A stretch of DNA of 64,000 nucleotides from Muraenolepis orangiensis (Eukaryota > Chordata > Actinopteri > Gadiformes > Muraenolepididae). Both the position numbers and the translations under genes were made by a program. This document shows, one piece after another, positions 1 through 9,848 of the stretch (positions are counted from its first letter, which is position 1; every line of letters begins with the position of its first letter). Under the pieces are notes generated by a model that was not told the origin of the DNA, made no database searches, and worked only from the letters and a program-made list of their open reading frames with translations. The stretch is taken from positions 16,298,616 through 16,362,615 of the forward strand of contig CM051004.1 in the NCBI GenBank assembly GCA_027704905.1, given 5' to 3'.

Positions 1-1172
1 GGGCGTGCTTCACTGTGTTGTGCACTATGTGGGCATGGCAGTTTCCTCGCAGCAGATCGTTTTGTTTTCTCTTCAGGTTGGTGAAAACAGAGTTGTGAAT
101 ACCATAATTGACATTTGTGTTGTCAGCACTGAATGCAGTCACTTGATCCATTGACAAGCCAAATTTCTCAAGGGATTGTTCCAGGACAGCTACAATCCCA
201 GCAGCTGACTCATCTGGATTCTCTATGAAGTCCAGCATTTTGTTGGTGACACCAGACTCTGGAGTGAAGTACTGGACAGCAAGGGGAAACATCTTCCTGT
301 TTCCTTTATTGGAAGCATCGGTCTGTATGGAGAATGGGAGGGGTGGTGATGTTAAGATCTTGAGAACATCACCCACTGCCTTCGGGGCCAGGACGTCTTT
401 CACCAGTGCCTCTTGCTTTGTTCTCCCCAAAGTCATCTTCTTCACCATTTTGGAATCAGATAGAGTCTTTTGATTGAGCTTGTGTCCACAGTCAGCACTG
501 TTGTAGCTGAGGTTATGTTTTACTGTGTGGTATACCTGTGTCACCTCAGCTGCAGTAATCTAGAGGGGGGAATGGGATGATGTCAGATTATTACTTTCAT
601 ATTGTTGTCACTATTTATTTTATTTATCAATCAATCAATCAATCGTATTTATTCACAGTAGGCCTATTTATTCACAGTATTTATTTGCTGTTAATCTATT
701 AGGAACAGCATTAGCATAACAACATAAGAGTTCTGATTCTGAATCAGAGATGTTCTTTATGGTTACATTTCATTCTATATTGATAATATTAAATACACGT
801 TTATTTAATAGACTTTAAAATCATATCGGTATGATATGGGACCAGGGGTGGGTAGAGTCTCTACCCACCCCTGGTCCCATATCATACCGAATCAATCTCA
901 GGAGATGTTTCAGCTATGAAGAACTGTGACACTGGTGCTTGGCTCCTTTGTGTTCTGATATTTCTTGAGTGGAGATCCCCGGCTGCGTGCTGTTTGACAT
1001 CAGACAGCCCACCGTGCGACACTGAAAATGTTCTGCGACATGCTTTGCAATTTGCCTTGTAGTCATCTTCAGGGACCCTATCAAGCCACTGGTTTGCCTC
1101 TTCCCATTCTCGTCTGTATTTCTGTTGTCGGTGTTTCCTCTTTTGAGGACGAGGTGGCGTATCTGAAGACAT
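1..1172 (-). CDS. BED zinc-finger hAT-like protein, 5' part (runs off left edge)
   Basis: Two minus-strand exons are visible. Exon 1 (1172-888) begins with an ATG and encodes a basic N-terminus followed by a BED-like zinc finger (CKAC, then H-x5-H in KQHAAGDLHSRN). It ends at a GT donor. Exon 2 (559-1) starts after an AG acceptor in the same phase (0) and encodes a segment including FSIQTDASNKGNR, FSADNTNVNYG and NCHAHIVHNTVKHA, typical of the RNase H-like core of domesticated or fish-specific hAT-type proteins. The gene continues beyond base 1. An ATG further upstream at 1343 is possible, but that stretch is GC-rich and has low coding character. The DNA upstream (1180-1350) contains a TGACGTAA CRE-like site and could be the promoter. 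I infer a transposase or transposase-derived gene; host versus mobile status cannot be decided here. Confidence 0.65.
826..890. repeat. 65-bp perfect palindrome across an exon-intron border
   Basis: Bases 826-857 are the exact reverse complement of 859-890, with a single unpaired T at 858. The right arm covers the end of exon 1 of the BED gene and its splice donor (885-890), so the pre-mRNA donor would lie in a 32-bp hairpin. Confidence 0.9.
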
Positions 1173-1471
1173 CTTGCATTTGTTTTTAAAAATCACGCCG
1201 CGACAGAGCGGCGTAATGACGTAACGTAGCGAGCGTAACGACGACAGGCAGCGCAAAGGGGCCGGGCCGGGCTGACAGGCAGACAGACAGGATTTGGCAC
1301 AGCGGCAGAGCAGAGAGGAGAGTCCGCGGAAGGTCTTGCGCACCTCCCGCCAACATATTTTGCTGTTTTTAATATTTCCTGTCCTTTATTTTGTTCATTA
1401 TTGTTAGTTCAGTGTTCACGTGTGTGTGTGACAGACGTGCATGGGACAGATTGTGAAAATACGGGACAAAA

Positions 1472-1502
1472 TGCGTTCCGTATTGGTTCAATACGGAACG
1501 CA
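1472..1502. repeat. Short perfect hairpin
   Basis: Fourteen-base arms (TGCGTTCCGTATTG and its complement) flank a 3-base loop. It lies in the non-coding region upstream of the BED gene and may be subterminal transposon sequence. Confidence 0.7.
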
Positions 1503-1540
1503 ACATTTAATTCCCAATTACGTAACAAATACGTATTTCA

Positions 1541-1732
1541 AGGAACGGGTGGCAAGTCTAGTGGGGACACACCTTTATTACCAATAAATCACAATGTCAA
1601 GATAAGAAAAGGATAAAAGACACGTAATGTACAGCTTATCTTCTCTATACAGAACTGACAGTAAGCCTGTGCCAGAGCCAGAAAGACAGACTGTGTGATT
1701 TATGTACACTGAAGATAGTTCCACAATCCATG
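1541..1732 (-). repeat. Interspersed repeat pieces flanking the gypsy insertion
   Basis: Bases about 1547-1618 match 48,515-48,590 in the opposite orientation, including a TTGGTAATAAA stretch. Bases about 1665-1732 match, in inverted orientation, the repeat copy at 42,205-42,695. The second piece is the left half of the repeat into which the gypsy element at 1733 inserted. Confidence 0.6.
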
Positions 1733-2694
1733 TGTGACGCCCCCTACAGTAGAGCTGACTACGCCACCCCTTGAGCTAGTGGATGTGATATGGTGTCAGA
1801 GCAAGGGGAACTCTGCCTTAATGAGTTTACGGACACCAGGAGTTTAGAAAAGTAATAAATCAGGTTCTTTATTTCATATCGTTGAAGGAGGTTATGCAAG
1901 TTGGTCAGTACATACATACAAGGTGGGGGGGATAGCTAATCTGCCACCAGTCAACAGTCAAGTCATAAATATATATGTATAGGCTATGGGAGCTACGGTC
2001 TCAATACCACACGTGGATGGGTGTACAAACACTGCAAACTTTAAGTACTGGTGCAACACTCAGATAATTGGCCTTAAGACCACACAGCAATCAAACACTA
2101 GTCAGTGAGTCAAACTTCACTCTATGGAGACCGGCTTCCTGAAGCCTACCTGGTGCTTCGACTTGTGACCTGACCAATACAGGGGCAGACTATGGGGAGA
2201 CAAACAAAAAAAACAAACAAACAAACAAACAAAGAAAAAGACCCTCTAACCTGGGACTCGCCACACGTTTACTAGGATACACAAACAGTCCCCAGGCTAG
2301 AGGGAAAATGAAAATAAGACACTGGGAGTAGCATTCACACACGCATCAAACACTCAAAAGAACAGCAGCTAGCAATGAGAAGCTGCATCAATCTGTGGTT
2401 GCATCTATTTCGTTCATACTGTTGACAGGAACGACGGTTACCGGCCACGTCTGCGTTGGCTCTCTACAACACTCGAAACAAGCCGCAGCACCCACACCAT
2501 TGCGTCGCACAAGCACCCAGCTAGCGCATAGACAAGTTACCTGGCTAAGGACCCCAGGTGTCCATACATATGCCCGTCGTAATCATTTCCCCGCCTCTCC
2601 GCCAATACTAATGACGTAACCCAGGTGTGAGTTACAGGAGAGAAAACCGGCAGGCAGACAGAATATCCTACATAAAATAATTACACAGGCTACA
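1733..2694 (-). repeat. 3' LTR of the gypsy element
   Basis: Begins TGTGACGC and ends GGCTACA in plus orientation. It has the same length and, as far as read by eye, the same sequence as 8154-9115, including an A/C-rich AAAC tract and a TTAATGAG-like stretch. Confidence 0.92.
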
Positions 2695-2695
2695 A

Positions 2696-2709
2696 TCTAC
2701 CCCCCCCAA
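2696..2709 (-). other. Polypurine tract of the gypsy element
   Basis: On the minus strand a run of eight G residues followed by TAGAT directly precedes the 3' LTR. This is the expected position for the plus-strand primer of reverse transcription. Confidence 0.7.
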
Positions 2710-2737
2710 ATAAATCGGCGGCCCGACGATGGCATGT

Positions 2738-5700
2738 TTATTCTTGACCATCTTGGTGTTCATCATCCACCTCTCCCTCTCCTTCACTTCTGATAGCAAA
2801 GCCCAGGGGGAGTCTGTAGGGATTTGAATGTTGGCCTGCTGTGGACCGGGCGGAGCGTCGCAAGGACGGGGGCAGGGATACAGACATGGTCTCAGGCACA
2901 TCGTCTACCTCATCTGGGGTAGTGGCCCTCGGTAGTTCAGGCCCCTCCACGGGCTCCTCCTCATAAAACACCATGACAGCATCTTCGGACGGTTCCTCTT
3001 CTGAGGGTGTAGGGACTGTAGGCCGTATTGCTCTGTGGGCAGTATGGATCCTCTTCTCCGGCTCCGGCCGTACCCCATCAGGAACTGCTCTCAACTCAGA
3101 CCGGTGGACATGCCGGACTGGTCCTCCCTCCAGCGGTGCCACAGTATACACAACTCCGGGCCCTGGGGGACTTCGAATAACACGGAAGATGTTAGCGTTC
3201 CAGTGATCTTGAATTTTATTCCTTCCCTGCACATGATTGCGCAGGTACACAAGCTGACCCTCTTCGAACCCAGCATCGTTCACCTGGGCATTGTGGTTCT
3301 GATTCCGCTGCCGTGCCTGCTCCTCCGATCTTTGCCTCACATGCTCTTGGGTAAGTCTCATGCTCTCTTGATGCTTCTGGACCCATTCCTCCAGCGTGTC
3401 TGCAGGTCGGACTGCCTCTGGAGTCCCAAGCAGAAAATCCACCGGCAATCTTGGGTGACGGCCGAACAGGAGGTAATACGGAGTGTGCCCAGTCGTCTGA
3501 TGGGGCGTGGTGTTATAGGCAAAGGTGAGCTGGGGGAGATGGTGCGGCCAACGTCGCTTCTCTGCGGCTGGCAGTGTCCGCAAAAGATCATGTAAGGTGC
3601 GGTTGAACCGTTCACATTGTCCATTTCCTTGAGGGTGGTAAGGGGTTGTCCTGCTCTTTTGAATCCGGTACATCTGACACAACTGTTGAATCAATGAGCT
3701 CTCAAAATTACGCCCTTGATCAGAATGTATGCGGGCTGGAGGGCCAAAGCGATGGAACCACTGCTGTACTAATACTGTGGCAACAGTAGCTGCCTTTTGG
3801 TCTTTGGTGGGGATTGCTTGAGTGTACTTGGTAAATACGTCCGTCAGGACCAAAACATTCTCTCTACCGTCACTGGCGGGCTCCAGAATGGTGAAATCCA
3901 GGGCCACGATCTCATTGGGTTGGCTGGCTTGTAGTGTACCCCAATGTGGACGAACCTTGGGCTGGACAGCCTTCCCCAGCACACACCTCTGGCATTGTTG
4001 GCACCATCGCTCAGCCTCTTTGGCCATATTCGGCCAGAAACACCTGCTCCGTAGGAGCTGAAGAGTCCTCTCTGTGCCTTGATGTCCTTGATGGTCATGG
4101 ACACTTTGTAATACTTCCTCTTTCAGGCACTGTGGGAGCAACACTTGGAATGTCTCTGGGCCTCCCCCTGGGGCACGAATGAGGCGGTACAGTACCCCCT
4201 CCTGCTCCACCAGGCGGTCCCATTGACGAAGCAGTACCCTGCTAGCGCTGGACAGCAACTCACGCTCTTCAGCCTTTGGACGTCGCCCTTCCAGGTGGTA
4301 CTTGCGCAACGGCCCAATGACTGGATCAGCCTCCTGCAGCCGGCTGAGATCTTGCGGCATGCGCTCAGGTAGCGCAACCACTTCTTCGCATAGGCCCTCC
4401 ATGGTGGGCAGCGAGAACTCCCCAGCCAAAGCTCCCAAGGCCGGGACCTCCGTGCCAAAAGCAAAGCGTTCAAGGTACTGCCGGGACAAGGCGTCAGCAT
4501 TTTGGTTGCTCCTTCCTGGTCGGTACTTGATGGTGAAGTTGAATGAGGCCAGTTGGGACGCCCACCGCTGTTCGAGTGCTCCCAGCTTTGCAGTCTGCAG
4601 ATGGCTCAGCGGGTTATTATCCGTCAATATGGTGAAATGGTTCCCCAGCAAGTACTCCCTAAACTTTTCTGTGACCCCCCACTTCACTGCAAGGAGTTCA
4701 AGCTTCATGGAACTATAATTCTCCATATTTCTCTCTGTTGGTCTTAGCCCTCGACTGGCAAAAGCAACTGGACGGACTTTCCCATCATGCTCTTGGGACA
4801 GTATGGCACCTAGGCCCCCGTGGCTAGCGTCTACTTCAAGAATAAAAGGCTTTTTAAAATCTGCATATGCCAAAACTGGTGCGGAGGTGAGCCTCTCTTT
4901 GAGAGACTGAAAAGCCCGCTCACAAGTGTCATCCCATGCTGACATCAGGGGAACCGGAGGAGTCCTTCCCTTCCGCCGGGGTCCACTCAACTTCCCCACT
5001 AGGTGGTGTAGAGGGGTGGCAAGTTTAGAGAAACCCTCTACAAATCTGCGATAATAACTCGCAAAGCCAAGGAAGGAGCGCAGGTCGGCAAGATGGCTAG
5101 GGCGCTTCCACTCCTTCACAACCTCAATCTTAGCAGGATCAGTTGATACACCCTCCTCAGAGACCACATGGCCAAGATAGCTCACTTTATGTTGGAAGAA
5201 GTTGCATTTGGAACGCTTGACCTTCAGCCCTTGTTTGTGCAGCCGTGCAAACACTTCCCCCAACCGCTCCAGATGTTGCTCTATGGAAACCGAAAAGACT
5301 ATCACATCATCAAGGTATAGGAGGACAGATTGGTACCGACAGTCCCCAAACATGCGCTCCATGAGACGCTGAAATGTGCCCGGCGCGTTGCAGAGTCCAA
5401 ATGGCATCCTATTGAACTCAAAGAGGCCAAATGGAGTGCAAAAGGCAGTCTTGGGTTTGTCCTTCTCGGCCATGGGAACCTGGTTATATCCACTCGCAAG
5501 GTCCAGCGTGGAGAACCACTTTGCCCCTGACAGGGCATCCAAGGACTCATCAATTCGGGGGAGGGGATATGCATCTCGGCGGGTCTTAGCATTTAACTGT
5601 CTATAATCGACACACAGTCGAAGGCTCCCGTCCTTTTTAGTTACCAGGACAATTGGTGAAGAGTACGGACTACAACTTTCTCTGATAATCTGGCTATCCA

Positions 5701-6859
5701 GCAATGTTTGGATGTGTGCCTTCACCATCTCATATTGAGAGGGTGGAATACGTCTATAGGGCTGACGAACTGGGGCATCGTCTAGCACAGGGATCTCATG
5801 CGTGATCAGGGAGGTGCACCCTATGTCTCCTTCGCCTCTTGAGAACACATTATCGTACTTGGCGAACAGAGTTTTGGCCTGAGCAGCTTGCTGCTGGGTG
5901 AGCCCCTCAAAGTCAGGGAGAAGAGTGGCAGTGGCACCCGGGTCTGTGGTAACTTCCTGAGTGGACACATAGGCGCAACAGTCCTCCCAGGAAGGGTCTA
6001 CCACAATGGAGGAGGTTCCTGTAGAAGGTGCCATTACTGCTTGGACAGTGCCAATGGTGCGGCGAGGAGAAAGCCATACATCTGTGTTATTGACATTGAC
6101 CACAGGGGCGTAGAAAATGCCCCTCTGGGCAGAAACAAGGGTGGGGGACACAAGAAGACCTTCGGGCAACTGCTCCTCCTCAAAGCTCAATGGTTCCAGC
6201 AAAAACTCAGCCGAGTCTAGCTGGGGGCATGTGACGGGAATCATGGTGAGACAGCCGGCCGAAATGCAGAGTGAGGACTTTCCCTGAATTTTGACCTTAA
6301 AGGGTTTGGTAGCATTGATGACAGCCTTAATCTTCTCACACTGCCTCAAAGCACGCTGTGCTGCCGGGGTTGCCAACAGAACCGGAGGGGAGTGGAAGAG
6401 CTTGGGGCCGTGCTGCTCGAAAAGGACCGTATAACACTCTCCTAATATATTCATGCCTAAAATACCAGGCGTCATCGTCTTACGGGTTTGGAGAGTCACA
6501 TCCTCTGGGTCCCGGACAATCAGCACCCCCCTCCCAGGAATACACTGTCCCAACACTATTATGTCTAGCTCCACGTAGCCGATATATGGTATATCCAGCC
6601 CGTTAGCCGCCTTCAGGCCTAACCATTTACAATCTTTTGTCTGCATATGAAGGAAATGCCTGCCAAAGAAACTCTCAGTGATTGTAGTCACCATTGACCC
6701 AGTGTCGACTAAGCACGAAACCATGACACCCCCCATAGTTACACTCAACACAGGACAATTTCCCACTAACTGGCCGTAGGAAGAAGAAAATACAGAACCA
6801 GAGACCTCCCCTCCCAGTGTGTGGCTCTGCACACTGGGGGGCGCTAGTTTCCCAGATGG
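2738..6859 (-). CDS. pol: Gypsy Pol polyprotein (protease, RT, RNase H, integrase)
   Basis: This long frame is open from 6859 to the stop at 2738. It has no ATG at its start and lies in the -1 frame of gag, so it is probably made only as a Gag-Pol fusion. Protease near residues 25-45 has the LVDTG active site. Reverse transcriptase follows with the YLDD catalytic box. RNase H shows LEVDASHGGLGAIL, and the integrase zinc module is seen as HDHQGHQG and CQQCQRC. The DDE core is marked by LDFTILEP, HSDQGRNF and ERFNRTL. The C-terminus has a GPY/F-like segment but no chromodomain that I can see. Length (about 1370 aa) is normal for a full gypsy pol. No frameshift or stop interrupts it. It is antisense to the flanking BED gene's transposon surroundings only by chance. 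Confidence 0.93.
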   Translation of the reverse strand, partial: PSGKLAPPSVQSHTLGGEVSGSVFSSSYGQLVGNCPVLSVTMGGVMVSCLVDTGSMVTTITESFFGRHFLHMQTKDCKWLGLKAANGLDIPYIGYVELDIIVLGQCIPGRGVLIVRDPEDVTLQTRKTMTPGILGMNILGECYTVLFEQHGPKLFHSPPVLLATPAAQRALRQCEKIKAVINATKPFKVKIQGKSSLCISAGCLTMIPVTCPQLDSAEFLLEPLSFEEEQLPEGLLVSPTLVSAQRGIFYAPVVNVNNTDVWLSPRRTIGTVQAVMAPSTGTSSIVVDPSWEDCCAYVSTQEVTTDPGATATLLPDFEGLTQQQAAQAKTLFAKYDNVFSRGEGDIGCTSLITHEIPVLDDAPVRQPYRRIPPSQYEMVKAHIQTLLDSQIIRESCSPYSSPIVLVTKKDGSLRLCVDYRQLNAKTRRDAYPLPRIDESLDALSGAKWFSTLDLASGYNQVPMAEKDKPKTAFCTPFGLFEFNRMPFGLCNAPGTFQRLMERMFGDCRYQSVLLYLDDVIVFSVSIEQHLERLGEVFARLHKQGLKVKRSKCNFFQHKVSYLGHVVSEEGVSTDPAKIEVVKEWKRPSHLADLRSFLGFASYYRRFVEGFSKLATPLHHLVGKLSGPRRKGRTPPVPLMSAWDDTCERAFQSLKERLTSAPVLAYADFKKPFILEVDASHGGLGAILSQEHDGKVRPVAFASRGLRPTERNMENYSSMKLELLAVKWGVTEKFREYLLGNHFTILTDNNPLSHLQTAKLGALEQRWASQLASFNFTIKYRPGRSNQNADALSRQYLERFAFGTEVPALGALAGEFSLPTMEGLCEEVVALPERMPQDLSRLQEADPVIGPLRKYHLEGRRPKAEERELLSSASRVLLRQWDRLVEQEGVLYRLIRAPGGGPETFQVLLPQCLKEEVLQSVHDHQGHQGTERTLQLLRSRCFWPNMAKEAERWCQQCQRCVLGKAVQPKVRPHWGTLQASQPNEIVALDFTILEPASDGRENVLVLTDVFTKYTQAIPTKDQKAATVATVLVQQWFHRFGPPARIHSDQGRNFESSLIQQLCQMYRIQKSRTTPYHPQGNGQCERFNRTLHDLLRTLPAAEKRRWPHHLPQLTFAYNTTPHQTTGHTPYYLLFGRHPRLPVDFLLGTPEAVRPADTLEEWVQKHQESMRLTQEHVRQRSEEQARQRNQNHNAQVNDAGFEEGQLVYLRNHVQGRNKIQDHWNANIFRVIRSPPGPGVVYTVAPLEGGPVRHVHRSELRAVPDGVRPEPEKRIHTAHRAIRPTVPTPSEEEPSEDAVMVFYEEEPVEGPELPRATTPDEVDDVPETMSVSLPPSLRRSARSTAGQHSNPYRLPLGFAIRSEGEGEVDDEHQDGQE
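6813..6853 (-). promoter_or_regulatory. Programmed -1 ribosomal frameshift signal (gag-pol)
   Basis: Reading the minus strand, the last gag codons are CTG GGA AAC TAG. This contains the heptamer G GGA AAC (6853-6847) of the canonical X XXY YYZ type, directly before the gag stop. After an 8-base spacer a hairpin follows, with nine-base arms CCCAGTGTG (6838-6830) and CACACTGGG (6821-6813) and an 8-base loop. A -1 slip moves the ribosome exactly into the pol frame. The same heptamer is known from betaretroviral gag-pro junctions. Function is inferred. Confidence 0.85.
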
Positions 6860-8022
6860 CTAATGGAGCTGTTGGCAGGGGCCCTTGGTTGACTAGTGGA
6901 ATTGTCAGGGGGTGGGTGGGGAACTGGCCTACGGTTATTCAAAGGACGGGCTCCCTGACAGTAACGAGCTATGTGGCCGGGTTGATCGCATCGGTGACAA
7001 ATAGGCTGGCCATCAGGGGCACGTCTAAACTGACCCACTCGATATGTCTGAGGATCTGGAGCTTGATGACCAGACTGCGCTAAATGCTTGACTAAAGTAT
7101 CGATCTGGGCTTGCTGTTTTGAGACGATGTCTTTCAGTTGAGCTAGTTCAGAGCTGGGAGTACAGGTGACCTCACACTGTGTTGTGTACTGAGCCTCGCT
7201 TGCATTACGCCCCGAAGGCCGGTGGCTCCGGTCACGCCCTGCCTGTCCCTCCTCCACCCACCGGATGGCTTCACGCCGTACGTCTAAGAGTGTCAGTGTC
7301 TGACTAGCTCGCACCAGTCTCTTAAGTTCCCGTCGCAACATGTGGTCATAAACATTTTCACAAAACTGGTCCCGTAATACCACGTCAGGATTAGCAATGG
7401 CATCCTTCTCGGACATTTTCACCTTGTCCACAAGTTCCATCAATGCATGGGAAAACTCAAAAAGTGACTCGTTTTCCTTTTGCTTCCTATCAAAAAAACG
7501 TTGTTGCCAGAAAACGTAGGACTTTGAGCACCCATATACCTCTTTTAAAATGTCAAACATTTGTGTTGGGTTTTCTCTAACGGCTGTCGGCCTATATTTA
7601 ATCTCATTTCGGGCTTCGCCCTCCAAATGGTCATACAAAAACATTGCCTTTTCAAAGTCGGACATATATCTAGACCTGATGCAGCTTTGAGCCTCCGCCA
7701 CCCACTCATCAATGGAAAGAGACCCTCCAGCAGTGGAGCCAGAGAATTTTGGGCACCGTCTCTCTCTAGGGAGATACAAGGCCTGTTCCCGTCGTACCAA
7801 TGGGATACCCTCGTCACCAACATTTCCCCCAGTACCTCCATTTCGTGCACGAGTAAGTCTCTCATTTTCAAGTTGGAGCTGGTCCAAACGTTCTTGCAGC
7901 TGCTGTAGCTCTGCGTGGGCTCCTTGCTGCTGTCGTTCAGCGCTGGTTCCTTGCTGCTGTCGTTCAGCGCTGGCTCCTTGCTGCCGTCGTTCAGCGCTGG
8001 CTCCTTCGTCTGTGTCGCTCAT
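6844..8022 (-). CDS. gag: Gypsy Gag protein with CCHC zinc knuckle
   Basis: This 392-aa frame starts at an ATG and ends in TAG just after the slippery heptamer. The N-terminus carries four imperfect 10-aa repeats of the form ASAERQQQG (residues about 7-45), followed by a leucine-rich heptad stretch likely to form a coiled coil. The middle (about 60-260) resembles the retrotransposon gag capsid domain. Near residue 340 there is a CCHC knuckle, CHRCDQPGHIARYC, for nucleic-acid binding. It lies 5' of pol in the same element. It would assemble into virus-like particles in the cytoplasm. The 30-bp tandem repeat that codes the N-terminal repeats (about 7910-8010) is probably length-variable among copies. 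Confidence 0.9.
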   Translation of the reverse strand: MSDTDEGASAERRQQGASAERQQQGTSAERQQQGAHAELQQLQERLDQLQLENERLTRARNGGTGGNVGDEGIPLVRREQALYLPRERRCPKFSGSTAGGSLSIDEWVAEAQSCIRSRYMSDFEKAMFLYDHLEGEARNEIKYRPTAVRENPTQMFDILKEVYGCSKSYVFWQQRFFDRKQKENESLFEFSHALMELVDKVKMSEKDAIANPDVVLRDQFCENVYDHMLRRELKRLVRASQTLTLLDVRREAIRWVEEGQAGRDRSHRPSGRNASEAQYTTQCEVTCTPSSELAQLKDIVSKQQAQIDTLVKHLAQSGHQAPDPQTYRVGQFRRAPDGQPICHRCDQPGHIARYCQGARPLNNRRPVPHPPPDNSTSQPRAPANSSISHLGN

Positions 8023-8132
8023 GTTGCTGCCAGCTGCTGTTCTTTAAATGCCAATATACAATCACACAAACACACATACACACACTACTCCCTTGACCAA
8101 CCTAACACAACACTTCAAGAGGGAAGAAAACC

Positions 8133-8150
8133 ATCCTGCCGACAACGCCA
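8133..8150 (-). other. Primer binding site of the gypsy element
   Basis: Three bases inside the 5' LTR the minus strand reads TGGCGTTGTCGGCAGGAT. It is complementary to a tRNA 3' end ending CGACAACGCCA. This resembles vertebrate tRNA-Ser (AGA type) with perhaps one mismatch; the tRNA identity is from memory and needs a tRNA search. Confidence 0.7.
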
Positions 8151-8153
8151 AAT

Positions 8154-9115
8154 TGTGACGCCCCCTACAGTAGAGCTGACTACGCCACCCCTTGAGCTAG
8201 TGGATGTGATATGGTGTCAGAGCAAGGGGAACTCTGCCTTAATGAGTTTACGGACACCAGGAGTTTAGAAAAGTAATAAATCAGGTTCTTTATTTCATAT
8301 CGTTGAAGGAGGTTATGCAAGTTGGTCAGTACATACATACAAGGTGGGGGGGATAGCTAATCTGCCACCAGTCAACAGTCAAGTCATAAATATATATGTA
8401 TAGGCTATGGGAGCTACGGTCTCAATACCACACGTGGATGGGTGTACAAACACTGCAAACTTTAAGTACTGGTGCAACACTCAGATAATTGGCCTTAAGA
8501 CCACACAGCAATCAAACACTAGTCAGTGAGTCAAACTTCACTCTATGGAGACCGGCTTCCTGAAGCCTACCTGGTGCTTCGACTTGTGACCTGACCAATA
8601 CAGGGGCAGACTATGGGGAGACAAACAAAAAAAACAAACAAACAAACAAACAAAGAAAAAGACCCTCTAACCTGGGACTCGCCACACGTTTACTAGGATA
8701 CACAAACAGTCCCCAGGCTAGAGGGAAAATGAAAATAAGACACTGGGAGTAGCATTCACACACGCATCAAACACTCAAAAGAACAGCAGCTAGCAATGAG
8801 AAGCTGCATCAATCTGTGGTTGCATCTATTTCGTTCATACTGTTGACAGGAACGACGGTTACCGGCCACGTCTGCGTTGGCTCTCTACAACACTCGAAAC
8901 AAGCCGCAGCACCCACACCATTGCGTCGCACAAGCACCCAGCTAGCGCATAGACAAGTTACCTGGCTAAGGACCCCAGGTGTCCATACATATGCCCGTCG
9001 TAATCATTTCCCCGCCTCTCCGCCAATACTAATGACGTAACCCAGGTGTGAGTTACAGGAGAGAAAACCGGCAGGCAGACAGAATATCCTACATAAAATA
9101 ATTACACAGGCTACA
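8154..9115 (-). repeat. 5' LTR of the gypsy element
   Basis: Promoter-bearing LTR for the minus-strand element, matching the copy at 1733-2694 over 962 bp. The element's transcript would start here and run toward lower coordinates. Confidence 0.92.
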
Positions 9116-9519
9116 CATGTATGGTTCGTTCTTTGGTTATTCCGTTTCAAACCCGAATAGGACGGGGTAGTTTTGTTCGTTTTTCTGTATTAAAACCAGA
9201 ACAGAAAACCAGAAAAACGGAAAAACCAAAAAATGGCAAAAACAAGGATTTAAATTGCTTTGAGTGTCTATTTGCACCCGGGTGAGAATAGTCGCACGGC
9301 AGCAATTCGGCTATACATACATCAAATGTGAATTTAATTACCTGCTCATGACTTTTTACATTGGTTATGGTGACACATGATTAAGTAATAATTCCAAGGC
9401 TCATCACAGATGTGCATGTTATGTGCTAGAAGGCCAATAGAGTGCTCTTAATTGGTTAAACTAATACTAGGAATTCTGGGTGTTTTTTAGTAGTAGTAAC
9501 ATAGGCATAGAGAGACTCT

Positions 9520-9846
9520 GTAGACTCTGCTTCAGTCTACTGCGCCTGAACTCCTGCCCTTCCTGACACACATCATCAACGCATCTCTGACGTCTGGATG
9601 CTTTCCCGCTGCTTTCAAGACAGAGCCAGAGTCGCCCCCCTCCTGAAGAAACCAACACTCGACCCCTCTAAACTCAAGAACTACAAATATTTTTCCATTC
9701 TTATCCAAAACTCTTGAACGTGCTGTCTTTAACCTATTGTCCTTGTATCTCCACCAGAATTGCCTCTTGGATCCCCACCAATCTTTTAAGGCGAGTCACT
9801 CGACAGAAACAGCCCTTCTGGCAGTGACGGAGTCGCTCCATGTTTT
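9520..9846 (+). pseudogene. LINE (L2/CR1-like) reverse transcriptase fragment, first half
   Basis: Plus-strand frames contain FPAAFKTARVAPLLKKPTLD, LDPHQSFKASHSTETALLAV and related RT-domain text, but with several stops and frameshifts. It is the 5' half of an RT domain. It abuts, in opposite orientation, the second half at 9849-10,130. Confidence 0.75.
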
Positions 9847-9848
9847 TT

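Larger units (their letters stand above)
1733..9115 (-). mobile_element. Intact-looking Ty3/gypsy LTR retrotransposon
   Basis: The element is flanked by two 962-bp LTRs (1733-2694 and 8154-9115) that I read as identical, each with TG...CA ends. It is bounded by a 4-bp CATG duplication (1729-1732 and 9116-9119). It has a primer binding site, gag, a pol frame in order protease-RT-RNase H-integrase, and a purine tract, all on the minus strand. The gag and pol frames are uninterrupted. Near-zero LTR divergence implies a very recent insertion, and the element could still be active. The empty target site is preserved in a related repeat copy at 42,208-42,211. Confidence 0.93.

Noticed and set aside
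882..1343. Longer BED protein starting at 1343
   Set aside because: The extra N-terminal stretch is encoded by GC-rich repeats of low coding character. The ATG at 1172 gives a normal BED protein start.
2395..2619. A 74-aa protein present twice (also at 8816-9040)
   Set aside because: It lies wholly inside the LTRs, so duplication reflects the LTR pair; the frame is antisense to the element.
8133..8150. A tRNA gene
   Set aside because: Only the 3' end complement is present, three bases from an LTR; it is a primer binding site. I found no complete tRNA cloverleaf in the window.
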